This document shows, piece after piece, positions 12,771-25,626 of a stretch of 64,000 bases of DNA (the first letter of the stretch is position 1; every line of letters starts with the position of its first letter). A program made the translations under genes and the position numbers. This DNA is from Microcebus murinus (Eukaryota; Chordata; Mammalia; Primates; Cheirogaleidae), in assembly GCF_040939455.1 (NCBI RefSeq), contig NC_134104.1, positions 141,148,501 to 141,212,500 of the forward strand. Reading direction: 5' to 3'. The notes beneath the pieces were generated by a model. The model was not told the origin of the DNA. It made no database searches and saw only the letters and a list, made by a program, of their open reading frames with translations.

Positions 12771-13074
12771 GGCCGCGGTGGCTCACACCTGTAATCCTAG
12801 CACTTTGGGAGGCCAAGGCAGAAGGACTACTTGAGATCAGGAGTTTGAGACCAACCTGAACAAGAGACCTCTGTCTCTACAAAAAAAAAAAAAAAAAAAA
12901 AAAGAAAAATTAGCTTGGCAATGGTGGTCCACACCTGTAGCTACTCAGGAGGCTGAGGCAGGAGACTCCCTTGAGCCCAGGAGTTTGAGGTTGCAGTGAG
13001 CTATGATGATGCAACTGCACTCTAGCCCAGGCAAGAGTGAGACCCTGTTTAAAGGGGAAAAAAAAAAAAAAATG
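12771..13074 (+). mobile_element. Alu, sense (older than AluL)
   Basis: Dimeric Alu from GGCCGCGGTGGCTCACACC to a tail, without the AluL middle region. Flanks AATGAATGTTAAG and AATGAATGTAAG suggest the target duplication. Confidence 0.88.
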
Positions 13075-13656
13075 AATGAATGTAAGAGTATAATTAATGA
13101 TTAACCGTGATATTTAAGCTAAGTCAAGAGGGAGTATGGGGTAACTTAAAGAAATGGATGTCACATGGAGTGGTCAAACTCTTCAAGTTTGTGTGATTAG
13201 GTTCAGAATTTAGAGTTCCAGAATATCACAATCACCCACAGTAATAATGTCATTTGTGAAATGTGAATCACCACAGCAGCTGCACATCTGGAGTAGTTGA
13301 ATTGGTAGTGGTAGCATGTATAGCAATAATACATACTGGTGCAACCATGTGACTATCATTATGTCTTTTTTGTTAGCCAGGCTGGCACGTTTACATATTG
13401 AAATATATTTTATCTCATTATAAATTATGTATAATTTTCCTTTATAGTAGAGTTAGGACATTATAGGGATTTTTAAAATTTATGTGTAATGGGTATTATC
13501 TATCAATTTTATTTTAGAATTGAAAAGGGGGCGTTAAAAGAGAGCACTGAATCTGAAAGAATTGAGAATCACCGCCCTAGACAAATTCTCATGCATATAT
13601 GTAGGTGATGATTTAAAAGGACAACATTAATAGTAAAGAATTTTTAAAAAAACCTG

Positions 13657-13972
13657 GGCCAAGCACAGTGCCTCATGCCTGTAATCCCAGCACTTTGGGA
13701 GGTCAAGGTGGGAGGATCGCTTGAGGCAGGAATTCAAGACCAGGCTAGGCAACATAGCAAGGCTCTGTCTCTACAAAAAATAAAAAACTAGCTAGGCATG
13801 ATAGCACACACCTGTAGTCCCAGCTACGAGAGGCTGAGGGGGGAAGATCGACTAAACCCAGGAATTCGAGGCTGCAGTGAGTGAGCTACAATCATGCCAC
13901 CGCACTCCAGCCTGGCCAACAGAGCAAGACCTCATCTCTATAAAAAAGAAAAAATAATAAATAAAAAAAAAT
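13657..13972 (+). mobile_element. AluJ-like, sense
   Basis: Dimeric Alu (GGCCAAGCACAGTGCCTCAT to an A/T-rich tail) with old diagnostic words such as GCAGTGAGTGAGCTACAATC. Confidence 0.86.
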
Positions 13973-14403
13973 GAAACAACCTTGATGTTCACCTATATGG
14001 CAAGTAAAAGGAACAGGCAAGATCAATATATATTTATAGGTAGATACATCTCACCTTTTTTGGCAAACTAAAAATGATATATTTTAAGAAATTAATAGTT
14101 ATATATTAATAGGATATATAGTTGAGGTGATGCCAATGTTGGGAAGTATCATCCTTAGAATATCAAAAGTGCTGTGATTTTGAATTCTGCGAAAAGACAT
14201 GAAACCCTAGCACATCCTTTAGTCCAGCACTACATTCTTATAAATGCTTTTATTGTTTTCTCCATCTTTAGTGTCAACTTATTATATGGTTGCAGATGGA
14301 ATGTAAATGTTACTAATCCTCATAATGTACAAAAGTGAAAGTAGAGCTGACAAATAATAGGATACTGAAGAGGATTACAAAGTAGAGAAAAGGAAAGGAG
14401 CAT

Positions 14404-14622
14404 GGATATCCTAATCTCTCTAGGTTCAAGTAACTCTTCCACTAATTCACTAGGTCTATGACATAGGCAAGATATAATAATTGTCTCCTTTTCTACAAAA
14501 GGAGGAAAATAATACAGTACACTGACTTCCTAAAGCCATCTTAAAGATTAAAGAGATAATGCAAATAAAGCACTTGGGACAGTGTCTGGTACTAAGAACT
14601 CTTTAAATGGTGGTTATATTGA
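14404..14622 (-). mobile_element. MIR, antisense
   Basis: Diverged MIR in reverse complement: GTCTCCTTTTCTACAAAAGG, AAGATTAAAGAGATAATGCA and AAAGCACTTGGGACAGTGTC in consensus order. Confidence 0.65.
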
Positions 14623-14669
14623 AATACATTTTATAAAGGAAATGACTGCCATAACACCATTTAAAAATG

Positions 14670-14786
14670 TGAGGAAGCCAAGCATGATGGCACACACCTA
14701 CAGTCCCAGCTACTGGGGATGCTAAGGTGCGAGGATCACTTGAGGCCAAAAATTCAAGATGCAACTAACTAAATAAATAAATAAAT
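14670..14786 (+). mobile_element. Truncated Alu-related monomer with (AAAT)n tail
   Basis: GCCAAGCATGATGGCACACA, then CCCAGCTACTGGGGATGCTA and GGATCACTTGAGGCC, ending early in AACTAAATAAATAAATAAAT. It is the start of an Alu right arm or free right monomer. Confidence 0.6.
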
Positions 14787-15633
14787 CGAGGACTTCTGAA
14801 GCTGCAGGACCATCCTTAGCAAAAATCTAATGCCAAATCATATACATTACATATATGCCTATTCTCATATGTTTAATTTCCAGTTATGACTTTTGCACTT
14901 AACTCAGAATTCAAGACCCCAACATTTTAACTTGGATGTTAAACAACCTTCTCAAACCTAACATAGCCAAACTAAACTTTTTACTTCCCCTCATTTAATT
15001 TGTTCTTCTCTCAGTCTTTCCCATTTCAGTAAACAGGACCATCTACCCTATTGTTCAGGCAAGGCAATTATTCCTAATTCCTCTCTTTCTCTCAATCCTC
15101 ACATCCATTACAACAGGAGGTCCTATCAGACCTACCACCAAATCATATCCCAAATTTTCAACTTCTCAGCATTGCCACTGCTATCAAACCAACCCTAACC
15201 ACCATTATCTTCCTGCCTCTTCTATTGTTCCTTTACAGTCCACTTTCCACAAAACCACCACTACTCACTAGATAAAACCCTCCACTGTATTTAGAATAAA
15301 ATCCCTTAAGATTGTTTCCACCTGCATTCTTAACCTTACCTTTCTTAACACCTCATTCATTTAAACTCTAGCCATGCTGGCCTTCTTCAAGCTCCTCAAC
15401 AAAACTAGAGCCTCTGGATTTGCTGTTTCCTCTGCTTGAATCATTCTTCACTCCTTTATTTCCTTAGTGTCTACACTCATGTCACCTCACTTTCTTGACC
15501 ACCCAAAATAGAGTCTCATCTTACCCTCATTCTTTCACATCACATTGGTTTAAAATCATGTTACCTGAAATGATCTAATTTGTATATCCATCTGTCTACC
15601 TCTTCCTAACACGATGGCAGAAATCTTATTCTT

Positions 15634-15950
15634 GGCCAGGCGTGGTGGCTCACGCCTGTAATCCTAACACTCTGGGAGGCCGAGGTGGGCGGATTGCTCA
15701 AGGTCAGGAGTTTGAAACCGCCAAGAGCGAGACACCGTCTCTACTATAAATAGAAAGAAATTAATTGGCCAACTAATATATAGAAAAAATTAGCCGGACA
15801 TGGTGGCGCATGCCTGAAGTCCTAGCTACTAGGGAGGCTGAGGCAGTAGGATTGCTTAAACCCAGGAGTTTGAGGTTGCTGTGAGCTAGGCTGATGTCAC
15901 AGCACTCACTCTAGCCTGGGCAACAAAGTAAGACTCTGTCTCAAAAAAAA
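15634..15950 (+). mobile_element. AluL, sense, nested in L2
   Basis: GGCCAGGCGTGGTGGCTCAC to the A tail, with AluL words. Flanks AGAAATCTTATTCT and AGAAATCTCATTCT are the target duplication. About 14 bases are missing in the left arm after GTTTGAAACC. Confidence 0.92.
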
Positions 15951-16032
15951 AAAAGAAAAGAAATCTCATTCTCCCATTTTCTATAAGTCATCCTCTCAGT
16001 GAGATCTTCGATGACCAACTATTTAAAATTCC

Positions 16033-16317
16033 AGGCAGGGCGCGTGGCTTGCACTTGTAATCCCAGCACTTTGGAAGGCTGAGGCAGGAAGACTGCTTGA
16101 GCCCAGGACTTTGAGACCAACCTAGGCACCACAGTGAGATCCCATCTCTACAAAAAATTTAAAAATTAGCTGGACATTGTAGCATGTGCCTGTAGTTTTA
16201 TCTACTCAGGAGGCTGAGGCAGGCACTTGAGCCCAGGAGTTGGAGGCTGCAGTGAGTGATGATCATGCCATTACACTCCATCCTGGGTGACAGAGAGAGA
16301 CCCCACCTCTTAAAAAA
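16033..16317 (+). mobile_element. AluJ-like, sense, nested in L2
   Basis: Dimeric Alu (GGCAGGGCGCGTGGCTTGC to TTAAAAAAAAAA), diverged, with the old right arm GGAGGCTGCAGTGAGTGATG. Confidence 0.85.
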
Positions 16318-18794
16318 AAAATTTCAACATCTGCATCCTGCCCAACAATCCCTATTCCTTTCATTGTTTTTTCTCCAAACCACTTACCACCATCGAACAT
16401 CCTATTTTATTTATTTTTCCTGCTTATTCCTGTTCCCTTTACTAGAATCTAAGTCCCTAAAGGCAAAGATTTCTGTCTTTTTTTTTCTCCATTATATCCT
16501 CAGTGCCTAGAAGAGCAAGTGCCTGCAAATGATAGGTCAAACAAAATAACAAAAAACTGACAAAAAAAAATTAAAAAATAAAGAAATGAGGCTGAATGAA
16601 TGAGCCTAGTCTTGTTCACAGATGGATCCTTACCATCTTAAATACCCACCATATAGAAGGCACTCAAATTTAGAGAAGCAATAATTATTAAGACACTCAA
16701 ATTCTTAAGTACTATCAAATCCAAAGAAAAATTACATTTTGTTCAGTATAATTTCAAATTTAAAGACAATTATATTTGTATGTTCAAAAATTCCTATGAT
16801 ACACTTTTAAATGTATCTTGAGTAAAAGAAAAATAATTACCTAGTTTGGTAACTTAGTTTAAAAAACCCAAATAAAAGATTAATTAGAATGCCCTTTCCT
16901 TAATATCAGAAAAGTTTTTATACTACAGAAGTCAATAGGAAGTAGAGAACTAATGATTCAGGAAAAAGGAGAGAGCAGAACTGATATCACTGTCCTTGAG
17001 TAGGTAAGAGGGCACGGGATCTAATACTTACATGGAGGGATTGGCACAAGTGAGGAAGATAGGCAATGCATCCACTGTAACAGAGAAGAAGGTAGGCCAT
17101 ATGGGCACAGCTACAAGGAAGTGTGTAGATAAGGTAGTGAGGGCCTGCAGTAGTCCTTCTGGTTGCTGAAATTGTCTCAGGCTACATTATCTAGTGAAGA
17201 GCATGGAGAGAATGTGAAGTGAAAACAAATGAGAACCTGGGTGAGGCCCCTGATGAATTCTAACTCTTCAGGACTAGTTAAAAGAAAAACACAGCACTGA
17301 GTGAAGTACAGCATAGAGGCATAACAGAAAAATTAGGATATTATGGTATCACAGAAGCCCAGTGTGCCATTCACTGACCATACATCTCAGGAGTTAAATG
17401 GCCAAAAGCCAATTCACTACAGCCAGTCTAGAAAAAAGTGACACATCAACCTTCACTTAGGAAAGGGCCCAAACATTGCCAAAGAGCTATCTTTCTGCAA
17501 CAGACTATGCTGTAGCATAAAATCAACTATCTTGAGTGTGTATGTGCCTTTCTTATAAAGTAACCTTAGCTTGCTTCTTTCAAAGAAGAATAATCCTCCA
17601 AATGGTAACAATATGTTACTAATATCAACTTTTCCCAAACTTCTAAAAATAAAAAAGAGATGGTATGTAATGGAGTATCGAGGTGGTTAATTCTCAAACT
17701 GTTTATTATCCTTTTAAAGTCTAATCTTTCCAAAATCCAAATAGGTTTTACTATGAAATCTGCATCATTTCTACAGTTTGCTTTTTTTCCTCTATGTGGA
17801 TGAAAGCTTTCAAAGTACCACCTTTTTGCTGATTTATAATAATATATCACTAAGAAGAATCGCTTCATCCACAGGAAGTTCAAGGCCAGCATTTTAAAGC
17901 AACACTGCCACCAGAAGACGAGAAAGAAAAATAACTGCTAACTACTACAGAACAGACTAATTACAAAACATTTGCCTGGCCTCCCAACGTGGCTACGTTA
18001 CAACCTGCCTACTACTGACTCTTCAGAAAGACTTATTTCTTCTTGTACTTCATCTTTTTAATTCCTTCCCTCCATCAGCCTAACCTGCTAAGACACGGCT
18101 TCAAATCCGAGTCAGTCCTCAAATGCGGCAAAACAAAGTGACGGAGACTGTTCAATTGCTTTCTGTCATCAGTAAACGAAAAGCAAGTCAATGTCATGGG
18201 GTCAGCATCTTTTCATTAGATTTAAAAGTAAATGCAATCGGGCACCTGATTAAGCCCTGAAGATGCTTTGGAGACGAAGATCTCTAAGACACAAAAATTA
18301 TTTAAAAAAAAGAAACAGAAGATTAAGTAGGAGAAAAACCACTATGAGGGAATTAACTTGACATCTCTTTTGAACTTAAAATTGCATCCTAATGTGTCCT
18401 ATGTCTTGCTCTGAGTAGTGTTTACACAGGTCCTCGAGCCTTTTACTATATGTAAGTTATCACAGAATTTTTTTTTTCACTCCTTGAAAAAAACTCAGTC
18501 TGTATCACTGATTTTTTAAAGTAAGTGATCAACACTGTGTTCTACTCCGCAACGTGTCATGGAACCGCTGAATCTGTCATTGTTCACAAGTGTGGAAAAA
18601 CTTGGTCCTGGTGGGAAGTCAGTCCTCGGCTCGCTTACAGGGAAAACAGTCTCACCAGCAGGGGCTCGCTGCTGACCCCCAGCGCTTCTACCGGGTGCTT
18701 GGGACGCGAGCTCTCCCTGCCCGGCGCTCACGTCCGGGATTAAAGGGCCGGCCGGGGAGGGCGTGCCCAGCTGGGCCGCGCTGCCGTCGCTTAC

Positions 18795-18989
18795 CCGGTA
18801 GTTGCTTGAGCCCACCCAGCCGGTGAGCTCGTCGACTGTCTTGCCCAGGCGGCCCAGATCCTCCTCCAGGTCCGGGATGGCGCCAGGAGCACCGAGGTAG
18901 AGCAGGAGCTCCTGGCCGACCTGCAGCCGGCCTCCGACGTCCTTCTGCTGCACCTGGGCGCTGAAGTACTCCATGCTGCGGGGCTCCAT
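18795..18989 (-). CDS. CLASP2: CLASP2 coding exon 1 (start of TOG1 domain)
   Basis: The minus strand encodes 65 residues from ATG at 18989: MEPRSMEYFSAQVQQKDVGG, then RLQVGQELLLYLGAPGAIPD, then LEEDLGRLGKTVDELTGWVG, then SSNYR, followed by donor GTAAGC. This is the N-terminus of long CLASP2 as I know it. CLASP1 differs clearly here (MEPRMESCLAQV...). The start is chosen because the context GCAGCCATGG is strong and an in-frame TGA lies ten codons upstream (19019-19017) with no ATG between. The second Met (MEYF) is five codons in. The protein binds tubulin and stabilises microtubules at plus ends, the cell cortex, the Golgi and kinetochores. This exon forms the first helices of TOG1. It joins exon 2 at 3490 in phase 0. 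Compared with human from memory, Ser replaces Cys at residue 10, and residues 39 and 54 also differ. Confidence 0.95.
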
Positions 18990-19228
18990 GGCTGCGACCG
19001 CCCGCCCGCCCGCCACTCAGTCCGTGAGGGGCCAACTTTCGCCGAGCGCCGCCCAGCCGCTAGTGCGGGTCCCCGACGGAGCCGGCGGGACGCACTCGGC
19101 CCGCCTGAGGCGCGGCTCGCGGGGCGCAGCGGGCGGCGGGAGCGGCGCCAAACGCCCGGCGGCCCCCAAACTAGTCAAACTCGGCGCCCCCCGAGCCCCA
19201 GCCCGCTTCAGAGGCCGCGGCCGCGGGC

Positions 19229-19257
19229 GACGTCAGCACGCGCGTGACGTCAGCACG
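19229..19257. promoter_or_regulatory. Tandem CRE-like sites in the CLASP2 promoter
   Basis: GACGTCAGCACG occurs at 19229-19240 and again at 19246-19257, a direct repeat with 17-bp period. The second copy is a full TGACGTCA palindrome, the consensus for CREB/ATF factors. The two sites lie about 240-270 bp upstream of the start codon. Binding is inferred from the motif only. Confidence 0.7.
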
Positions 19258-19644
19258 ACGCCGGCGAGCGCCCGCCCGCCCGACTCGAGCTTTTCACTGG
19301 CGGTAGTGGTAGTAGTGGCTGCGGAAACCGCTGGCGGCGGCGGTAGTTCTGGGGGCGCATTGGGGTCCGACTTGGGTCAACACACCCGGGAGGCGGACCG
19401 TTCTTCACCAGCCTGTATTGCAGCACCCAGCCCTCGTTCTGTAATATATAGAACCCTTCCTAGTTTTCCGCCACTTGAATTCAATACTTGGGAAAGTTTC
19501 TGGTACTTGGGACTTCCCACCCACACTGCCATTTTTTTTTTTTTTCAAACCCGAACACACTTCAGTATTCTTCCTCATTGCAAACATCATGACTCCTGCT
19601 TCCAGCCACTACCACTTTCACTGTGTAATACTTTTTTTTTTTCT

Positions 19645-20335
19645 TTTTTTTAACTTGGGTTTATGTAGAGTAAAACGCACAGGTTTTAAGTCTTCGCTTC
19701 ATGAGTTCGGGCAAATGTATCTGATCGTGTGACCACCACCCCAATGAAAATATAGCACGTTTCCATCACCCCAGGAAGTTCCCGGACACTTCCCAGTCAA
19801 TAACCACCTCCTCCCTAGGCAATTCTAATTTTTTTTTAAATCATGGTAGCATAGTTTTCCCTGTTCCTGAACTTAACAAAACTTCATACAGTCTGTACTC
19901 TTTTTGAGTCGGTTTTCTTTCTCTTAGCCTGGTGCTTGAAGTTCTTCCAGCACTGCCGGGTGTCTCAGAAGTGCATTCCTTTTTATTGCTTTCCATTGTG
20001 TGGACGCACTACGATTTGTTGATACATTCACTTATTGGTAGACGGTTGGGTTGTTTCCAGTTTGGGGTAATTATGAATAAAGCTGTTATAATGGTTAGTG
20101 TACAAGTCTTTGTGTGGACGTATGTTTTCCTTTCTCTTGGATAAATACCAAAGACTGGAATTACTAAGTCTTATAAGCATATGTTTAACTTTAGAAGAAA
20201 CTGCCAAACTGTTTACTGAAGTGGCCGGTCGGAATCAAATTCCCACCAGCAATGCTTGAGATTTCCAGTTGCCCCACATCCTTCACAATAGTTGGTAGGG
20301 CCGGGCTTAGTAGTTTTTAGCAATTCTGGTGGGGA
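19645..20335 (-). mobile_element. L1 (old, L1MC/L1ME-like), antisense
   Basis: Reverse complement of an old L1: TATAGCACGTTTCCATCACC, CTTTCCATTGTGTGGACGCA, TTATGAATAAAGCTGTTATA, CTTGGATAAATACCAAAGAC and AACTGCCAAACTGTTTACTG follow in consensus order. It begins just beyond the CpG island. Confidence 0.78.
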
Positions 20336-20639
20336 TAAAGTTGGCTATAATGTGTTCCCAATGCACACTGTATTTATCGTCTTGCCAATTATTCCCAACC
20401 ACAATTAAATGATTATCTGCTTAATATCTATCTCTTCTTAGGATGATGCCTAGCAAATAATGGGCACTCAATTTAAGTTGAGTGAATGAATTCAATAAAA
20501 AATGACATTTGAAATTTTTACAATAACTAATAATAAACTCAAAATTCAAAGAAATCTACTGTTTTCTGTGTTCTGAAGTTTTTTTTCAATTATTTCTGTG
20601 TTTCACATTGTGTTGTAAAGTTCCATCTTTGGATAACTG

Positions 20640-21100
20640 GTAAAACATTATTTCTGGTTGTGTCTATGAGGGTGTTTCTGGAAGAGGTTAGCATTTAAAT
20701 TGGTGAGCTAAATAAAACAGATGACCTCCCCAATGTGTGTGGACATCATCCAATCCAGTGAGGCCTAAATAGAACAAGAAGGTAGAAAATGGGTGAATTC
20801 ACCCTTTCTGCTTGAGCTGAGACATCCATCTTCTCCTGCCCTTGGAGATCTTGGACGGGGAACGTTTGTACTCAAACTGGGACTTACATCATCAGTCTCC
20901 CAATTCTCAGGCCTCTAGACTAGGACTGAATTACACCACTAGCTTTCCTGGTTTACTAGCTTCCCCAGTTCTCCAGCTTTCAGACAGCAGACTGTGGGGG
21001 CTTCTTGGCCTTCTTAACCATATGAACCAATTCCTATAATAATTCTCCTATCTATCTATCTAATGGTTCTTTTTCCCTGGAGAACCCCATCCAGTTCTAC
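20640..21100 (+). mobile_element. LTR-like mammalian repeat, family unresolved
   Basis: TGAGGGTGTTTCTGGAAGAG, TTGGACGGGGAACG, GCTTTCAGACAGCAGACTGT and, after TATCTATCTATCTAATGG, TTCTTTTTCCCTGGAGAACC appear in an order I know from a dispersed mammalian LTR-like repeat. The same terminal phrase recurs at 30350-30400. Confidence 0.45.
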
Positions 21101-21419
21101 TACGGTAACTATTCCTTGGGTGTCTAAAGATTCTGTTTTAGAAGGGTTGAAGAAGGATATAAAAAGAAATTCTGTGGACAAGAAGTTTACACTCTAACTA
21201 CTGGTGACCAATATGTAGTATAGAAAAAAATTAAAAGTGACTGCTGCTCTGCACCCTTAGTTGTCTACATTGGCCTTTCTGAACTTACATAACTTGAGGA
21301 TCACACTAGATGGTCTTTAAGTTATAAGTTAACTAAATCATCTTTTGGTTATAAGATAACACAATTGCATTTGAGTAACATTGGAAGCACCTATAAAATA
21401 GTAAACACTGGTTACTATT

Positions 21420-21740
21420 ACCTAAATATCCTCTTTGTGTTTCATTAATGTATTTACAAATATCTTCTGAGCACCTATATCGTGCTAGACATAGTGCCAA
21501 GTTCCACAGACACAAAGTTCACTTAGACATGATCTCTGCCCACAAGCTCAAATGCAGACAAGAAAATCAACATTTCTGGGATGTTATCGTGGAGTATGGG
21601 GAGGGTTTTTGAAAGCCCAGATGAGAGATTCCTTATCTAGATGGCACTGAGTATGGGGGTAGGGGAGTTGTAAATTAGGGAAGGCTTCCTGTAAGAGGTT
21701 ATATTTAAATTGAATTTTGAGGATAAGTAGGAATTAACTA
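21420..21740 (+). repeat. Ancient mammalian repeat, family unresolved
   Basis: GAGCACCTATATCGTGCTAG, then CATGATCTCTGCCCACAAGC, then GGGAAGGCTTCCTGTAAGAG with TTGAATTTTGAGGATAAGTA match a common old repeat pattern in order. Confidence 0.45.
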
Positions 21741-22519
21741 ATTAAGCAAGTGGTTTCCTGGGGTATATAGCATGTTTATAAGATATAGTCTTAACTATTC
21801 TGATTTAACACTTGTTATTATCATCATTATATACCTATTACAAAATCTACATCTTTATCTATAACACCATTGTCTGTCCTAGGTTAAACACTGGAAGAGC
21901 AGAAAATTACCAAACTTTTTAGTATCTCATTTTTTCACTGCACCCGAGACCAAAAGAAATACCTAAGACATATCACTGAATAGTAAGATCCGAATAACTC
22001 AAGGAGTATTCATGTCCTAACAATTTACTAGGCATATGAAAAAATAATACACACAAATTGAAAAAATTTTTTTATTTCATTCTTGAATAACCACACTTAA
22101 GAATAGAATGTCTGTGCCTGGTAGTTACTGCCCAATTTCTCAGACCTTGGAATGAGGCTAGATATGGTCATTCTCGTCCTGTTGCACATTGATTCTCAGG
22201 CAGTACTTTTTTTTTTAACACAGCAATCACAGAAAACACAGCCTCGAAAGGATATGACATCAATGAAAGAAATGTACCACAATCTAATGTTGAAACTGTG
22301 CATTCCTTGGAGCCATCCACGTCTGACAAATGCCAAATGTCACTGTTTCCCTTTAAAATTTAAAATACCCTAGAGTGATCTTGGTGAGTTTGCTGTGGCA
22401 CCCTGGGATGCCTGGCCACATAGTTTAGGAACTTTGGCAGAGAGACAAAGAGAACAGGAAACACAAATAGTAATCATGCAGAAAGAAGGTGCGGATTTAA
22501 TGAAAACAAGGCTACAAAA

Positions 22520-22672
22520 GAGCATGCCTTATCATGGGTTAGGTCTTTCTAATCCTCTAAGCAACCCTATATGGAAGATATATCCCCAAAAGCTGAGACT
22601 CAGAGATTAAGTCCCTAGCCCTATTCATGATTTCAGATCCATGATTCAAACACAGGATGTCTGGCTTTTGTA
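22520..22672 (+). mobile_element. MIR, sense
   Basis: TTTCTAATCCTCTAAGCAAC, then GCTGAGACTCAGAGATTAAG and ATTCAAACACAGGATGTCTG match the MIR core and 3' half in order. The preceding segment 21741-22519 shows nothing I recognise. Confidence 0.7.
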
Positions 22673-23224
22673 GTCTTCCAAATAAATAAAGGAAAGAAAA
22701 TTAGAAAAAAGAAAATTTTAAATTAACTACCACAATAGTAATGCTCCTTATACAACACATTGTATTTCTTTGAACATTTATATTTCCACTTAGAACCTTC
22801 CTTTCTCTGAATTGCTGTTAGAAAGAAAAGAGTAAGGAGATAGAGAAAATGGGTAGGAATTTTAGGAAACAAATTGGCGTAGGAAATATCTACATTCTTT
22901 CATAATCAGTAACTAAAATTTATCTGGAAGCACCAGTCTATTTTTAACTGGCAACAAGGCCGAAATACATCATTTAAATACAGGAGACTGACTTCCTGAC
23001 CTATATATTCATTATTTCTGATAATAGTGGAAACTTTGAGTAGACTTTGTTCTGACACTGGACTTTATTTTCCATATGATGGCTAGAAGACAAATAAATC
23101 ACCATACTGCTACTTTGAAACCATACTTCAATAAATATCCTACAAGAAAGGCATTGGGTTAGGTACTGAGGAGGGAGTGGGGCTTGGATGGGAGTGGCTT
23201 ACTAAAGATATATTACAATCTTTC

Positions 23225-24020
<796 letters not shown>

Positions 24021-24179
24021 AAAGGAGAAAAAAGGTTAAGAACAAGGGATTAAAAAGGAAAAGGGGGAATAAAACATTTATAGTCTATTGCAGTGCTACA
24101 CAAAAGAAATACACATGTGAGTGTATGATATATGTAATTTAAATGTTTCTAGTAGCCACATTTTAAAAAGGAAAAAGAA

Positions 24180-24436
24180 ATAGGTGAAGGTATATTTATT
24201 AACACATAAATTATATTTAATATTTTATTTAGCAATATTTTAAAATAATATTTAATAAAATCATAGATGATATTTTAAATAAGTTTTAATAAAATTAAGG
24301 TGATATTTTAATAAACATTATAATGTCTTATTAAATGTTATATGTCATGAGCTATTACTCATTACACTTAAAAAATTTTATTTATGTCCAAATAATATCA
24401 TTTAAACCTATGATTAAAATAAAAAATTAATATTAT
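24180..24436. repeat. A/T-rich low-complexity tract
   Basis: Repeating ATATTTTAATAAA-like words without a clear period, such as GATATTTTAAATAAG and GATATTTTAATAAAC. Confidence 0.55.
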
Positions 24437-24762
24437 TTTTTTTGGAGACAGAGTCTCACTCTGCTGCCCAGGCTAGAGTGAGTGCCATGGCATCAGCCTA
24501 GCTCACAGCAACCTCAAACTCCTGGGCTCGAGCGATCCTCCTGCCTCAGCCTCCCGAGTAGCTGGGACTACAGGCATGGGCCACCATACCCGGCTAATTT
24601 TTTCTATATATTTTTAGTGGGACAATTAATTTCTTTCTGTTTTTAGTATGGATGGGGTCTCGCTCTTGCTCAGGCTGGTCTCGAACTCCTGAGCTCAAAC
24701 AGTCCGCCCACCTTGGCGTCCCAAAGTGCTAGGATTACACGCGTGAGCCGCCGCTCCCAGCC
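24437..24762 (-). mobile_element. AluL-like, antisense
   Basis: Reverse-complement Alu with AluL right arm (GCTAGAGTGAGTGCCATGGC) and a diverged middle (AGTGGGACAATTAATTTC). Flanking ATAAAAAATTA and ATAAAAAATCA suggest the target duplication. Confidence 0.88.
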
Positions 24763-24859
24763 AGAATAAAAAATCATTAATGAAATATTTTACATATTGG
24801 ACACTGCAAGTCTCTTGACAATGGTACCAGTTAAAACTTAGAAAACCCAAGTTGTGATA

Positions 24860-25015
24860 TCACTGGCTGTGTCATGTAATACAGTCATCTATTAACTTTT
24901 CTGAGCTTCAGTGTTTCAGTCTAAATAATGGCCATTCATAGCAATTGTTGGGAGAGATACTCCTTCACGAGTTCCATACATCTGGTTGAGTATGTCAAGA
25001 ATACAAGGCACTTAC
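24860..25015 (-). mobile_element. MIR-like fragment, antisense
   Basis: TTCTGAGCTTCAGTGTTTCA, TAAATAATGGCCATTCATAG and ACAAGGCAC fit a diverged antisense MIR. Confidence 0.45.
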
Positions 25016-25029
25016 CACTCTTTACCTGG

Positions 25030-25270
25030 GTTACTTCTCTGGGTTATGTTTGCAGCAAAGGATGAAGTAATGTCTCCCTCCAGGGACAGGTTTGCTTACT
25101 GCTTGCTATAAAATGGCAGGCTCCCCGACTTCTGCGTTTGTCTCCATGAGATTTGCAAGGCAAAGGGAATCAGCGCAAACATGAAGTTTATGCTGCTTGC
25201 TGTGCCCTGAGTAAAAAAGTCCTTTGTCCCTGACCCAGCAGTCTCGTACCTTCTGCCAGCATCTTTGAAA
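25030..25270 (+). mobile_element. ERV LTR-like fragment
   Basis: GGCAGGCTCCCCGACTTCTG, TTTGCAAGGCAAAGGGAATC and GTGCCCTGAGTAAAAAAGTC before CTCGTACCTTCTGCCAGCAT have the layout of the 3' half of a retroviral LTR, with a variant polyadenylation signal. No retroviral genes are present. Family not named. Confidence 0.5.
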
Positions 25271-25325
25271 CAGTAACAGGCTAATTATTAGTTTGTAAGT
25301 AGGGTAAAATCAAATCTCATCACCT

Positions 25326-25626
<301 letters not shown>

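Larger units (their letters stand above)
14950..16530 (-). mobile_element. L2 LINE 3' part, antisense, carrying two Alus
   Basis: Pyrimidine-rich plus strand matches the reverse complement of the L2 3' region: CTAGCCATGCTGGCCTTCTT, TTGCTGTTTCCTCTGCTTGA, TCTCAGTGAGATCTTCGATG, CTAGAATCTAAGTCCC and TATATCCTCAGTGCCTAGAA in order. Alus at 15634-15950 and 16033-16317 interrupt it. Confidence 0.78.
18690..19400. promoter_or_regulatory. CLASP2: CpG island and promoter of CLASP2
   Basis: CpG-dense, GC-rich block in otherwise A/T-rich DNA. It covers coding exon 1, the donor, the 5' untranslated region and the likely start sites (probably 19050-19330, inferred). No TATA box is placed as expected. GC boxes (CCCGCCCGCCCGCC at 19001-19014, GCCCGCCCGCCC near 19269), a GCGGCCGC palindrome near 19217 and CRE-like sites indicate a broad housekeeping-type promoter. 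I see no gene facing right from it. Confidence 0.85.

Noticed and set aside
13190..13570. Possible hAT element ending GAGAATCACCGCCCTAG
   Set aside because: Only the right end resembles a hAT terminus. No matching left end or 8-bp duplication was found.
18516..18794. Continuation of the CLASP2 exon 1 frame past the donor
   Set aside because: The frame reads into intron 1 after GTAAGC. The matching exon 2 peptide is at 3412-3490 with correct phase, so this is intron read-through.
18990..19035. Apparent earlier starts for CLASP2 (frames beginning near 19016 and 19035)
   Set aside because: The bases there are GTG and TTG, not ATG, and an in-frame TGA lies at 19019-19017 just upstream. ATG at 18989 is the first usable start.
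18973..19653. 226-codon plus-strand frame through the CpG island
   Set aside because: GC-rich islands give long chance frames. It is antisense to CLASP2 exon 1 and the 5' untranslated region, and it runs into T-rich sequence with no recognisable domain.
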